DNA of 16,553 nucleotides from Streptomyces katrae (GTDB lineage Bacteria > Actinomycetota > Actinomycetes > Streptomycetales > Streptomycetaceae): assembly GCF_000966975.1 (NCBI RefSeq), contig NZ_JZWV01000352.1:1-16553 (forward strand), written 5' to 3'. Below are positions 1 through 7,068 of this stretch, one piece after another. The notes under the pieces are model-generated. The model saw only the letters and a program-made list of their open reading frames with translations, was not told the DNA's origin and searched no databases. Both the position numbers and the translations under genes were made by a program. How positions within the stretch are numbered: the first letter of the stretch is position 1; every line of letters begins with the position of its first letter.

Positions 1-1
1 G

Positions 2-712
2 TTCCTGCCGGCCGCCCGACAGGTGCTGGCCGCCGAGCGGGCCGCCGCGGCGCTGGCCGCCGAACTGGCCGTCCCCGGCGCCCGGGCGTTCGGGCTCGGT
101 ACCATCACCGGGCTCGGCGAGCGGCTCGACCGGATCCTCGACGCCTACCAACAGCACGCGCCCGAGGTCCGCGTGGAACTGCACTCGGCCCCGGTGCAGG
201 AGCGGCTCGCCAGGCTCGCGGACGGCCGCCTCGACGCGGCCTTCGTCCGCGGGGAGGTTCCCGCGGGCACCCACGACGTGCGCTTCCTGCCGCTGCCGCC
301 CGACGAGTTGATGGTCGCGCTGCCCGCCCGCCACCCGCTCGCGGAGCGTTCCGAGCTCGACCTGGCGGACCTCGCCGAACTGCCGCTGCGGCTCACCGAG
401 CGCCGCAACCATCCGGCGCTGGTCGACCTGGTGCTCACCGCCTGCCACGGGGCCGGCTTCCAGCCCGTCCCCGGCCCGGCCTCCAGCACCCTGCAGGACA
501 CGCTCGCCGCGATCGGCACCGGCACCCCGATGTGGACGGTGGTCTACGCGGCCAACGCCCGCCTGACCAGCCATCCCCGGATCGCCTTCCGGCCGCTGCG
601 GAACCGGGTGCTGGCCCTGCCGCTGGCGCTCGGGATGCGCCGCACCGTGCCGCACCCGGAGCTGCTGGTCGCGGCCTGCCGGGGGAGGGCCGCGCACGAT
701 CACGATTCGTGA
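2..712 (+). CDS. LysR-type transcriptional regulator, C-terminal part (5' end outside window)
   Basis: The frame is open from the first bases of the window, so the gene begins upstream; the GTG at 23 lies inside it. The visible 236 codons start with an Ala-rich helix (FLPAARQVLAAERAAAA) that fits the linker between the winged-helix DNA-binding domain and the effector domain. The rest reads as a LysR substrate-binding domain: a short strand (FGLGTITG), the periodic segment around RLARLADGRLDAAFVRG, PLPPDELMVALPARHPLA, and a C-terminal subdomain. The HTH domain is not in the window, so the family call rests on the effector domain. LysR proteins bind a small metabolite and usually control a neighbouring gene; the tautomerase gene 114 nt downstream on the same strand is the obvious candidate. 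A palindrome with T-N11-A geometry overlaps the stop codon. The ligand cannot be told from the sequence. Confidence 0.85.
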   Translation, partial: FLPAARQVLAAERAAAALAAELAVPGARAFGLGTITGLGERLDRILDAYQQHAPEVRVELHSAPVQERLARLADGRLDAAFVRGEVPAGTHDVRFLPLPPDELMVALPARHPLAERSELDLADLAELPLRLTERRNHPALVDLVLTACHGAGFQPVPGPASSTLQDTLAAIGTGTPMWTVVYAANARLTSHPRIAFRPLRNRVLALPLALGMRRTVPHPELLVAACRGRAAHDHDS

Positions 713-715
713 TCG
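697..715. promoter_or_regulatory. Perfect inverted repeat over the LysR stop codon, candidate LysR box
   Basis: CGATCACGA-T-TCGTGATCG has two perfect 9-bp arms around one central base. The core fits both T-N11-A and the ATC-N9-GAT form of LysR boxes. The single-base centre makes an efficient terminator hairpin unlikely, since several pairs would be lost to the loop, so an operator reading is preferred. It lies about 120 bp upstream of the tautomerase start and includes the TGA of the regulator gene. Confidence 0.5.
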
Positions 716-826
716 CTGCCAGAGCGAAGCTCGTCTGGTTCGCCGCCGGGCTCTGCGGTGGACTGTTCCCAGAGCGCGGACCGGACATCAGGAGCCGGAT
801 GGTGCAACGACTTCGAGGAGCAGACC

Positions 827-1009
827 ATGCCGATCGTCACCGTTCAGCAGGGCCCCCGCAGCATCGAGCTCAAGCGCGAGCTGGTCGCGCGGATCACCGA
901 CGCCTTCGTGGACACCCTGCAGCTGCCCGCCGAGACCGTCCAGGTCTGGATCCACGAGGTCCCCGCCGACAGCTGGGCCGCCGCGGGCAAGCTCACCGCC
1001 GACCGGTAG
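827..1009 (+). CDS. 4-oxalocrotonate tautomerase family protein (60 aa)
   Basis: The start is set by GAGGAG at 815-820, six bases before ATG 827, and by the family rule that the initiator Met is removed to expose catalytic Pro-1. The protein begins M-PIVTVQQGPRS, the usual beta1 strand and turn, followed by a helix (LKRELVARITDAFVDTL) and the second strand (TVQVWIHEVP). Sixty residues is the normal length for the small subunit that assembles into hexamers. Counting from Pro-1, Arg-10 sits near the catalytic Arg-11 position. The usual Arg-39 position is Gln-38 and the Phe-50 position is Trp-49, so the substrate probably differs from 2-hydroxymuconate. Members of the family catalyse keto-enol tautomerisation or related proton transfers in the cytoplasm. 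The last codons and the stop are part of a 27-bp tandem duplication. An in-frame GTG/ATG extension from 758 is rejected because it would bury Pro-1. Confidence 0.85.
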   Translation: MPIVTVQQGPRSIELKRELVARITDAFVDTLQLPAETVQVWIHEVPADSWAAAGKLTADR

Positions 1010-1037
1010 CCGGGCAAGCCCACCGCCGACCGGTAGC
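984..1037 (+). repeat. 27-bp tandem duplication including the tautomerase stop codon
   Basis: Bases 984-1010 and 1011-1037 are identical except at one position (T993 versus C1020). The unit is nine codons long and encodes the last residues GKLTADR, the TAG stop and one further codon. The second copy lies in the same frame after the stop (GKPTADR-stop), so the protein is unaffected. Confidence 0.9.
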
Positions 1038-1083
1038 GGGCCGCGCGGACGCCCCGTCGGCCGACAAGGCGCCGCCGACCTGA

Positions 1084-1128
1084 CCCGGGCGCGCCAAGGG
1101 GGTGTGTTCCCCTCCTGCCGCGCCCGGG
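1084..1128. terminator. Long hairpin between convergent genes, probable bidirectional terminator
   Basis: A perfect 10-bp inverted repeat, CCCGGGCGCG (1084-1093) and CGCGCCCGGG (1119-1128), surrounds a 25-base loop that can itself pair (AGGGG with CCCCT). It sits between the tautomerase stop at 1009 and the stop of the convergent binding-protein gene at 1139. There is no T-run, which is usual for actinomycete terminators. Confidence 0.6.
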
Positions 1129-1138
1129 GCGTGGCTCG

Positions 1139-1957
1139 TCAGCTGCTCGGGGAGGTGAGCTGTGGGGCGGGGTCGTGCTTGAAGTTGGCCTGGCCGAAGT
1201 TCTTCTTCACGGCCGCGTCCCAGGAGCCGTCCTCGACCATCTTCTTGAGGGCGTCGTTGATCTTGGCGCGCAGATCCCGGTTGCCCTTCTTGATGCCGAT
1301 GCCGTAGCTCTCGTTGCTCAGGTTCAGCCCGACGAGGCGGAACTTGCCCGTGTTGCCCTTCTGGGCGGCGTAACCGGCCAGGATCGCGTTGTCCGTGGTC
1401 ATGGCGTCGATCAGGCCGTCCTGGAGGGCGATCACGCACTCCGAGTAGCCGTCGAGTTCGAGGAGGCTGGCCTTCGGCGCCAGCTTCTGCTTGACGTTCT
1501 GCGCCGAGGTGGAGCCGGAGGTGGAGCAGAGCTTCTTGTTGTTGAGGTCCTCGGCCTTGGTGATCGTGGCGTCGTCGGCGCGGACGAGCAGGTCCTGGTG
1601 GGCCGTGAAGTACGGGCCCGCGAAATCGACCTTCTCCCGGCGCTGGTCGTTGATCGAGTAGGTCGAGGCGACGAACTTGACCTCGTTGTACTGGAGCAGC
1701 AGCTCGCGTTCGGAGCTGTCGACCCGCTTGAACTCGATCTGTTCCGGCTTGTAGCCGAGCTCCTTGGCGATGTACCTGGAGACGTCCACGTCGAAGCCGG
1801 AGAAGGTGCCCCCCGCCTCGCGCAGGCCGATACCGGGCTGGTCGAAGGCGACGCCGATGGAGAGGGTCCCCTTGGGGCCTTCGTCGCCGCCGCAGCCGGT
1901 GGCGGTCAGGGCGAGGCCGATCACAGCTGCCATCGCGCCAGCCTTGGGGACCTTCAT
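1139..1957 (-). CDS. Glutamate/polar amino-acid ABC transporter substrate-binding lipoprotein (272 aa)
   Basis: The start at 1957 is preceded by GAGGAAAGAG and begins a lipoprotein signal: MKVPK, a hydrophobic stretch, then ATGC with the lipidated Cys at residue 22. An upstream in-frame start at 2041 would add 28 residues before the signal and is rejected. The mature protein is a family-3 periplasmic-type binding protein: GTLSIGVAFDQPG, FSGFDVDVSRYIAKELG, VKFVASTYSINDQRREKVDFAGPYF, DLNNKKLCSTSGSTS, DGLIDAMTTDNAILAGYA and a C-terminal DGSWDAAVKKNFG. The order and spacing resemble GluB-type glutamate receptors. It would be anchored on the outer face of the membrane and pass a polar amino acid to an ABC permease. 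No permease or ATPase gene lies within the window next to it, so it is either an orphan receptor or uses components encoded elsewhere. Confidence 0.9.
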   Translation of the reverse strand: MKVPKAGAMAAVIGLALTATGCGGDEGPKGTLSIGVAFDQPGIGLREAGGTFSGFDVDVSRYIAKELGYKPEQIEFKRVDSSERELLLQYNEVKFVASTYSINDQRREKVDFAGPYFTAHQDLLVRADDATITKAEDLNNKKLCSTSGSTSAQNVKQKLAPKASLLELDGYSECVIALQDGLIDAMTTDNAILAGYAAQKGNTGKFRLVGLNLSNESYGIGIKKGNRDLRAKINDALKKMVEDGSWDAAVKKNFGQANFKHDPAPQLTSPSS

Positions 1958-2406
1958 GTTGCAACTCTTTCCTCGGGGACGCGGGACGCGGAGCGGGATC
2001 GCCGGTGCGCGTGGAACCGCGGGGGTACTTAGAAGCGTCAAGACGCGTGTACGAGGAAGCTAAGAATGCTGCCGCCGCGGTGTCACTGGATCTAGGCAAA
2101 ACTTGAGGTAACGATCCGGCTCGATCGGCGTGTCTGCGGCGATTGCGGTTTCGAAGGGCATAAAAGGGGACGTCCACGGCGACAGGTTCGATACGGGGCG
2201 ATGGAAATCGGCGAAGTACCCGGACTCCGCCTCGCCCGCCCTGACCGGGCGTCACTCTGACTGCAGAGAGGCAACTGTCACTTCTCGGCAGTTTCGGGAG
2301 TACAGGGCACAGAGCCCCGCGGGCTCGCGGGACCCGAGGATCCAGGGAGGACGTGCCCTACCGCGCATCCCCACCGCCGGCCTTTGTCGGGGAGGTTGTT
2401 CCTGCT
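1958..2406. other. Intergenic stretch between two minus-strand genes
   Basis: No convincing gene was found. It holds the candidate promoter described at 2057-2086 and a 6-bp stem with a 3-base loop (GAGCCC-CGC-GGGCTC, 2312-2326), about 105 bp past the WYL gene stop, that could serve as its terminator. The short frames crossing it are Ser/Arg/Pro-rich and do not resemble proteins. Confidence 0.5.
2057..2086 (-). promoter_or_regulatory. Candidate sigma-70-type promoter for the binding-protein gene
   Basis: On the minus strand GTGACA (2086-2081) is followed after 18 bases by TAGCTT (2062-2057), which fits TTGACA and TANNNT. Transcription would start near 2050 and leave a leader of about 90 nt. 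A short inverted repeat, GCGTC-AA-GACGC at 2035-2046, lies at the predicted start region and could be an operator. This is pattern matching only. Confidence 0.4.
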
Positions 2407-2438
2407 GCTACGCCGCTACGCCGCTACGCCGCTACTCC
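2407..2438. repeat. Four tandem copies of an 8-bp unit at the end of the WYL gene
   Basis: The plus strand reads GCTACGCC three times and then GCTACTCC. On the minus strand each unit contains TAG; the first TAG (2434-2432) is the terminal stop of the WYL reading frame. Because the period is 8, successive TAGs fall in different frames, so all three frames are closed within about 25 bases. Confidence 0.9.
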
Positions 2439-3397
2439 GGTATGGCGTTGAGGGTGCGGTGGGCCGTGGTGCGGAGGTGGGTGAGGACGGCGGGGTCGGC
2501 GTCGAGGGTGTAGTCGGCGTCGAGGGCGGCGAGGGTCCGGGCGATGCGCGGGAGCTGGTCGTCGGAGGCGTCGACGCGGCAGGTGTGCTCGTCGACGGGC
2601 GTCAGGCGGGTGGCCAGGCCCGGTGTGCCGGCGCGGACGCGGTCTTCCGGCGCGTGGACGGTGGCGACGGCGCGCTACCGGCTGCGGGCGGAGGCGAGGC
2701 GGCCGGCCACGAAGGCGGCGGGGTCGTCGCCGGGGACCGCGCGGGCCGGGACCCGCCGGCCCGTCGGCAGGAGGTTCGTGATGCGGTCGAGGCGGAAGAG
2801 GCGCCAGTCGTCCTTGCCGGTGTCGTGGGCGACGAGGTACCACAGGCCGCCGGAGTCGACCAGGTGGCAGGGTTCCGCCCGGCGCGGTGTGGCGGTGCCC
2901 TGGCGGGCGGTGTAGTCGAAGGTGACGATCTCGTGGTCGCGGCAGGTTACGGCGAGCGTGGCCAGGAGGGCGGGATCGGCGCGCGGGCCGCGGTCCTCCC
3001 AGACGATGCCGGCGAGGGAGGACTGAAGGGCGGTGACCCGGCCGCGCAGACGCTGCGGAAGGACCTGTTCGAGTTTGGCCAGGGCCCGCAGGGCGCTCTC
3101 CTCGACGCCGGACAGCCCGCTGCCGGTGGCGGTGCGCAGGGCGACGGTGATGGCGACGGCTTCGTCGTCGTCGAGGAGCAGGGGCGGCAGGTCGGTGCCG
3201 GAGGCGAGGCGGTAGCCGCCGGCGTGGCCGCGGGCGCTGTCGACGGGGTAGCCGAGCTCGCGCAGCCGGTCGATGTCGCGGCGGACGGTGCGCACGGTCA
3301 CGGCCAGGCGTTCGGCGAGGTCGGCGCCGGACCATTCGCGGCGGGTCTGCAGCAGGGACAGCAGCCGCAGCACGCGGGCGGTCATGTCGCTCGTCAT
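2432..3397 (-). pseudogene. WYL-family transcriptional regulator interrupted by an in-frame TAG
   Basis: The frame begins MTSDMTARVLRLLSLLQTRREW, a DeoR/HTH_11-type helix-turn-helix (LAERLAVTVRTVRRDIDRLRELG, then the GYRLASG wing). A central region (LLLDDDEAVAITVALR) and a WYL domain (IVTFDYTARQGTATPRRAEPC, GGLWYLVAHDTGKDDWRLFRLDRI) follow. TAG at 2677-2675 interrupts the frame after ...AFVAGRLASARSR. The same frame then continues for 80 sense codons to the TAG at 2434-2432 with clear C-terminal-domain sequence (RAVATVHAPED..., LTPVDEHTCRVDASDDQLPRIARTLAAL) and only three A/T third positions. Without the stop the protein would be 320-321 aa, the normal family length. Nearby ATGs at 3406 and 3385 are alternative starts. 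A Tyr codon changed to TAG is the simplest explanation; a sequence error or amber readthrough is also possible. The truncated 240-aa form would keep the DNA-binding and WYL domains. Confidence 0.8.
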
Positions 3398-3413
3398 GAA
3401 TTCCATGATGCCC

Positions 3414-3437
3414 GTGTCAAAGGACACAGCCTGTCCT
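3414..3437. promoter_or_regulatory. Nested inverted repeats between divergent genes, candidate WYL-regulator operator
   Basis: Two overlapping dyads occur: GTGTC-N4-GACAC (3414-3427) and AGGACA-N5-TGTCCT (3421-3437). They lie 8 to 17 bp from the start codons of the WYL gene and about 53 bp before the start of the oxidoreductase gene. A local regulator that represses both genes from a site here is the natural reading of a divergent regulator/enzyme pair. Confidence 0.5.
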
Positions 3438-3490
3438 GAATGGTTCCTACCGTGAAGGACGTCCACACGGAACAAAACGGGAGGTTTCCC

Positions 3491-4210
3491 ATGAAGGTCG
3501 CTGTCCTCGGTACCGGTGGCGGTGCCCGCGCCCACATCGCCAAGCTGCGTGAGCTGGGCCACGAGGTCCACGTCGGGACCCGCGACCCCAAGGCCACGCT
3601 GGCACGCACGGAGCCGGACATGATGGGCACCCCGCCCTTCAAGGACTTCCTCGCCCGGCACCCCGGCGTTCAGCTGCACCCCTTCGGTGCGGCGGCGGCA
3701 GCCTCCGACGGCCTTGTGATCAGCGGAATCGACGGCCACAACGCCGTCGCCGCCCTGTCCGCCATCGCCGACGAGCTCGCCGGCAAGACCCTGATCGACT
3801 ACGCCGTCCCCTTCATCTACCAGCACACCCCCGAGCACCCCTGGCCCACCCCCTGGGGGATCATGCCGATGCTGGACCCGTGCGACTCCGACAGCCTCGG
3901 CGAGCAGATCCAGCGAGCCCTGCCCCGCACGAAGGTCGTCAAGTCCTTCGTCACCCAGGAGCAGACCACCGTCGTCGACCCGACGAGCGTCGCCGACGGC
4001 GACCACACCATGTTCGTCGCGGGCGAGGACCCCGACGCCAAGCAGCAGGCCACGGACCTGCTGAAGTCCTACGGCTGGAGCGACGTCCTCGACCTCGGCC
4101 CCCTCGTCGCCGCGCGCGGCATGGAGATGTACGCCCACATGCACTCCGCCATCGGGTTCGGACTCGGCCAGCGGTTCGGCGGACACTTCGGCATCAAGGT
4201 CGTCCGCTGA
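3491..4210 (+). CDS. F420-dependent NADP oxidoreductase-like / NAD(P)-binding Rossmann protein (239 aa)
   Basis: The start is chosen from GGGAGG at 3479-3484, six bases before ATG 3491; it gives MKVAVLGTGGGARAHIAKL, an N-terminal beta-alpha-beta nucleotide-binding fold, followed at once by HEVHVGTRDPKAT, the second strand with an Arg suited to binding a 2'-phosphate of NADP. The remainder (DGLVISGIDGHNAVAALSAI, GKTLIDYAVPF, TKVVKSFVTQEQ, ADGDHTMFVAGEDPDAKQQATDLL, WSDVLDLGPLVAARGMEMYAHM) follows the pattern of the family that includes the NADPH:F420 reductases and their uncharacterised relatives. The glycine motif is GTGGGA rather than the more usual GTGNVG. The protein is expected to be cytoplasmic. 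It is divergent from the WYL regulator gene and probably its target. The true substrate is unknown. Confidence 0.8.
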   Translation: MKVAVLGTGGGARAHIAKLRELGHEVHVGTRDPKATLARTEPDMMGTPPFKDFLARHPGVQLHPFGAAAAASDGLVISGIDGHNAVAALSAIADELAGKTLIDYAVPFIYQHTPEHPWPTPWGIMPMLDPCDSDSLGEQIQRALPRTKVVKSFVTQEQTTVVDPTSVADGDHTMFVAGEDPDAKQQATDLLKSYGWSDVLDLGPLVAARGMEMYAHMHSAIGFGLGQRFGGHFGIKVVR

Positions 4211-4239
4211 CCGTGCCGACGCAGACCGGCGGGCCGGGC

Positions 4240-4265
4240 GGGGTGATGTACCTCTTCTGCACCCC
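4240..4265 (+). terminator. Possible terminator after the oxidoreductase gene
   Basis: GGGGTG (4240-4245) can pair with CACCCC (4260-4265) around a 14-base loop, 30 bp past the stop codon and followed by TTCAAAAACC. The stem is short, so this is weak support. Confidence 0.3.
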
Positions 4266-4564
4266 TTCAAAAACCAGGGTCACCCAACAACCTTTGCGGA
4301 CAAGAGATCCGGCAAGAACGCGCTGCGCCCCCCGGCGGTCGGCTCGTCTTCCACGTCTTCGCCGCCCCCGCGGAGTTTTGGTGCGGGACGGATGTGTGGG
4401 CGAGCTCTTCGGCCCGCCGGGCGATGAGGGGGCGAGGACCTCCGGCCGCGTCGCGGATACCTGGAACTGCCGCGCTGCCGAGGCGGGGCGTGCGCCGCGT
4501 CCGTTCCCTGACGGGGCGCACGCCGGAGGCGTGAACACCGTGTCCCGTGCGCCTGGTTCCCTCG
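4266..4564. other. Intergenic stretch between convergent genes
   Basis: No gene is supported here. The only structure noted is a perfect 6-bp hairpin, CACGCC-GGA-GGCGTG at 4519-4533, some 32 bp past the stop of the minus-strand operon, which could terminate that operon. Confidence 0.4.
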
Positions 4565-6940
4565 TCACACCCCCTCGGTCACGGCGTCGGCCGCGGAGTG
4601 CTCGACGGGCCGGGGCGGCGGCACGTCACGGCCAGGCCAGCGGAACACCAGGCGGCAGTGTTCCTTGTCCAGGACGTCGCCGGCAGGCAGCCGGCCGTCG
4701 GGCGTTCCGGCCGGATGGGCGGTGAGGACGGGGTCGGTGTGCTGGTCGTTGTCGTCGGCGCGTACGTGGCGGTCCCAGGCCCGGACGGTGGCCGTGAGCC
4801 GCTCCGCGAGTTCGGGACCCTGTCGGCCGAAGGCGTGGACGGTCCACTCCCACTCCTTGTCCTGCGGGCGGTCACCGTCCTTGGTCTGGACGTGGATCAG
4901 GTAGGCGAGCGAGGCCTCGCCGACGACCGCGGGTGCGTCCCGGTCCTTCGCGATGCCGGTCACCGCCTCGTCCGGGTCCTGGTGGGCGGCCAGGCGGCAG
5001 AAGCCCGGCAGGGTGGTGGCCGCGTACAGCTGCAGGGAGCCGAAGTAGGAGCGCGTCGAGTCCATGATGATGCCGGTGGCCACCTCGTGCCGTGGTCCGC
5101 GCAGCGCTTCTTCGAGGCCCGTCGTATCGGCGGCGGTGCCGTGCTCGAAGCGGAGGGTCAGCCCGCCGTCGAGGAGGGAGAGGACCGGGATGGTGCGGGC
5201 CTGCCGCCCTTGGTCGCGGACGAAGCCGCAGCAGGTGAAGTGACGGGCGTGCAGGATCTCGCCGTGCCGCTCGAAGGTGACCGCCCGGGTGTAGCCGCCC
5301 ATCTCCAGCGGCAGCACCAGCCGTCCGCCCTCGGCCAGCTGCTCCCGCCAGGCCGGCGCGATGTCCCAGCAGTTGTACGTGATCAGGCCGGCGTCGAAGC
5401 CGCCGCGCGGCACGAGGTGCGCGGGCGCGCCGAGGGCCGCGTCGGCCTCGACGGCGGTGACGCGTCCGCTGCCGGCCTCCGTGAGGAACCGGCGGGTGCG
5501 GCGTACCACCCACGGGTCGATGTCGACGGTGACCACGCGCCCCCCGGGTCCGGCGACGTGGGCGATCAGCTCGGCGTTGTAGCCGCCGGAGCCCGCCTCG
5601 AAAACGACCGCGCCCGGCTCCAGACCCAGGTGCTCGATCATGTCGGCCTGGAGCCAGGCCGCGGACACCGAGCTGATCGCCGCCCCTGCCCGGTCGTACC
5701 GGGTGACGACCGCCCGGTCGCCGCCGTCGTACGCGGTCGCGAGGTCCACCTCCGGGGCGAAGCGGTGCCGGGGAACGGTCCGCAGCGCCCCCTGCACCGG
5801 CTCGGAAGGGGCCCAGCCACCGTCGATGACGGTCTGGGCCATCGACGCGCGCAGCCGGGCGGCCTCAGCCGGTTCCCCCGGCACGGGCGGCTGATCGGCG
5901 GCGATCGGGTACGAGGTCACCGGCGGCAGGCCGGGAATGACGCCGGGCCACACGGCTTCGAGCGCGAGAGCGGCCGGGGCGAACACGTCCCCGACGCAGG
6001 CGAGGGAGTGGAGCTCGAAGAACTCCCAGCGGTCGAACAGCTTCGGTTCCGGGTTGGCCAGGGTGCCCGTCCAGGCGGTGATGCGGACGACGGCCGTGAG
6101 CCGCGGCACCCCGTGGCTGTCGTCGGCCAGCATGGTCACCACGTGCGCGTCCCGCGGGTCGGCGACCAGGCCGGTCTCCTCGGCGAGTTCGCGCACCGCG
6201 GCGGCCGCGAAGTCCTCCGGGCCGGAGGTCTTGCCGCCGGGCAGCTCGAGCATGCCGCGCCGGGAGCGGCCGAGCAGCACCCGGCCGGCGTCGTCGGTGA
6301 CGACCGCGAGGGCACCGGTCAGGGCGTGGCCGGTGGCCGGCGGCCTTTCGACGGCCCGGGTGTCGGTGTGGCAGGGGCCGCGCAGGACCAGAAAGGCCAG
6401 ACCGTCCGCGTCCAGCCGCTCCACCGCCTCCCAGCCCCCGCCCAGCAGGGCGATCTCCCCCTCGTCCAGGGCGATCGCGCGCCGCTCCTCAGGCGTGTCG
6501 TCCGCCAACGGGGTGATGACGACGAGCGCTCCGCCGACGCGCAGCCGCTCGCCCAGCCCGTGGAGCACGCGCCCGCGGTCCCTCATGAAGGGGTACACGA
6601 GCCGCATCACGATCAGGTCGTACCCCTCCTCGTGCAGCGGGGCCGGGTCGTCGCGCTCGATGTCCAGCTGCAGCCAGCGCACGTTCGCGACGTCGGCGTA
6701 CTCCTCGCGGGCCCGGGCAACGGCGCTGTCGGCGAAGTCGACGGCGTCCACGGCGCAGCCGAGACCGGCGAGGTGGGCGGCCAGCTCCCCGGTCCCGCAA
6801 CCCACGTCCAAGGCCCGGCCCCCGCCGTCGGGGACGGGGATGTGCACGGTGAGGAGTTCCCGCTCGCGCTCACCGAGCTGCCGCCAGCCCTTCCCCTTCT
6901 CGTAGTGCTGCTCCCACTGCTCGCGTGCGGTGTACGTCAA
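4565..6940 (-). CDS. Trifunctional fusion: SAM methyltransferase, Nudix hydrolase, PIMT/FxLD-type methyltransferase (791 aa)
   Basis: The start is TTG 6940, placed by GAGGAG with a 7-base spacer. Residues 1-195 form a class I methyltransferase with the SAM motif LDVGCGTGE at 44-52 and the acidic strand end AVDAVDFAD. Residues 205-350 form a Nudix domain with an intact box: G236, E242, R250, E251, E254, E255, G257. Residues 365-791 resemble protein-L-isoaspartate methyltransferases of the FxLD peptide-maturation subgroup: VSAAWLQADMIEHLGL, then FEAGSGGYNAELIAHV (447-462), VVTVDIDPWVV, a conserved NCWDIAPAWREQLAEGGRLVLPL, and a long C-terminal extension with STRSYFGSLQLYAAT. Relatives methylate Asp side chains in ribosomal peptides and lead to isoAsp or imide. 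No hydrophobic segment is seen, so it should be cytoplasmic. It is the last gene of the operon, 128 nt after the tandem Nudix gene. Substrates of all three domains are unknown. Confidence 0.85.
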   Translation of the reverse strand: MTYTAREQWEQHYEKGKGWRQLGERERELLTVHIPVPDGGGRALDVGCGTGELAAHLAGLGCAVDAVDFADSAVARAREEYADVANVRWLQLDIERDDPAPLHEEGYDLIVMRLVYPFMRDRGRVLHGLGERLRVGGALVVITPLADDTPEERRAIALDEGEIALLGGGWEAVERLDADGLAFLVLRGPCHTDTRAVERPPATGHALTGALAVVTDDAGRVLLGRSRRGMLELPGGKTSGPEDFAAAAVRELAEETGLVADPRDAHVVTMLADDSHGVPRLTAVVRITAWTGTLANPEPKLFDRWEFFELHSLACVGDVFAPAALALEAVWPGVIPGLPPVTSYPIAADQPPVPGEPAEAARLRASMAQTVIDGGWAPSEPVQGALRTVPRHRFAPEVDLATAYDGGDRAVVTRYDRAGAAISSVSAAWLQADMIEHLGLEPGAVVFEAGSGGYNAELIAHVAGPGGRVVTVDIDPWVVRRTRRFLTEAGSGRVTAVEADAALGAPAHLVPRGGFDAGLITYNCWDIAPAWREQLAEGGRLVLPLEMGGYTRAVTFERHGEILHARHFTCCGFVRDQGRQARTIPVLSLLDGGLTLRFEHGTAADTTGLEEALRGPRHEVATGIIMDSTRSYFGSLQLYAATTLPGFCRLAAHQDPDEAVTGIAKDRDAPAVVGEASLAYLIHVQTKDGDRPQDKEWEWTVHAFGRQGPELAERLTATVRAWDRHVRADDNDQHTDPVLTAHPAGTPDGRLPAGDVLDKEHCRLVFRWPGRDVPPPRPVEHSAADAVTEGV

Positions 6941-7068
6941 CGTGCTGCTCCTCGTCGTGGGCGGGCGGGGTGGTGGTGTGTGTGTTCGGGGGCGGTGCGC
7001 TGCCGCGCCAGGGTGCGCAGGCCGCGCTCCACCGGTTCGGGATCACCCGCGCCGGATGCGGGACCCGG

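Noticed and set aside
3407..4270. Upstream extension of the WYL reading frame to 4270
   Set aside because: The extension is antisense to the oxidoreductase gene, and the helix-turn-helix domain begins naturally near 3397.
6937..7068. 44 in-frame codons after the tandem Nudix stop, ending at the TTG start of the next gene
   Set aside because: The Nudix protein already ends at the usual ELGW position, the extension has no ribosome site and only average codon bias, so it is probably spacer.
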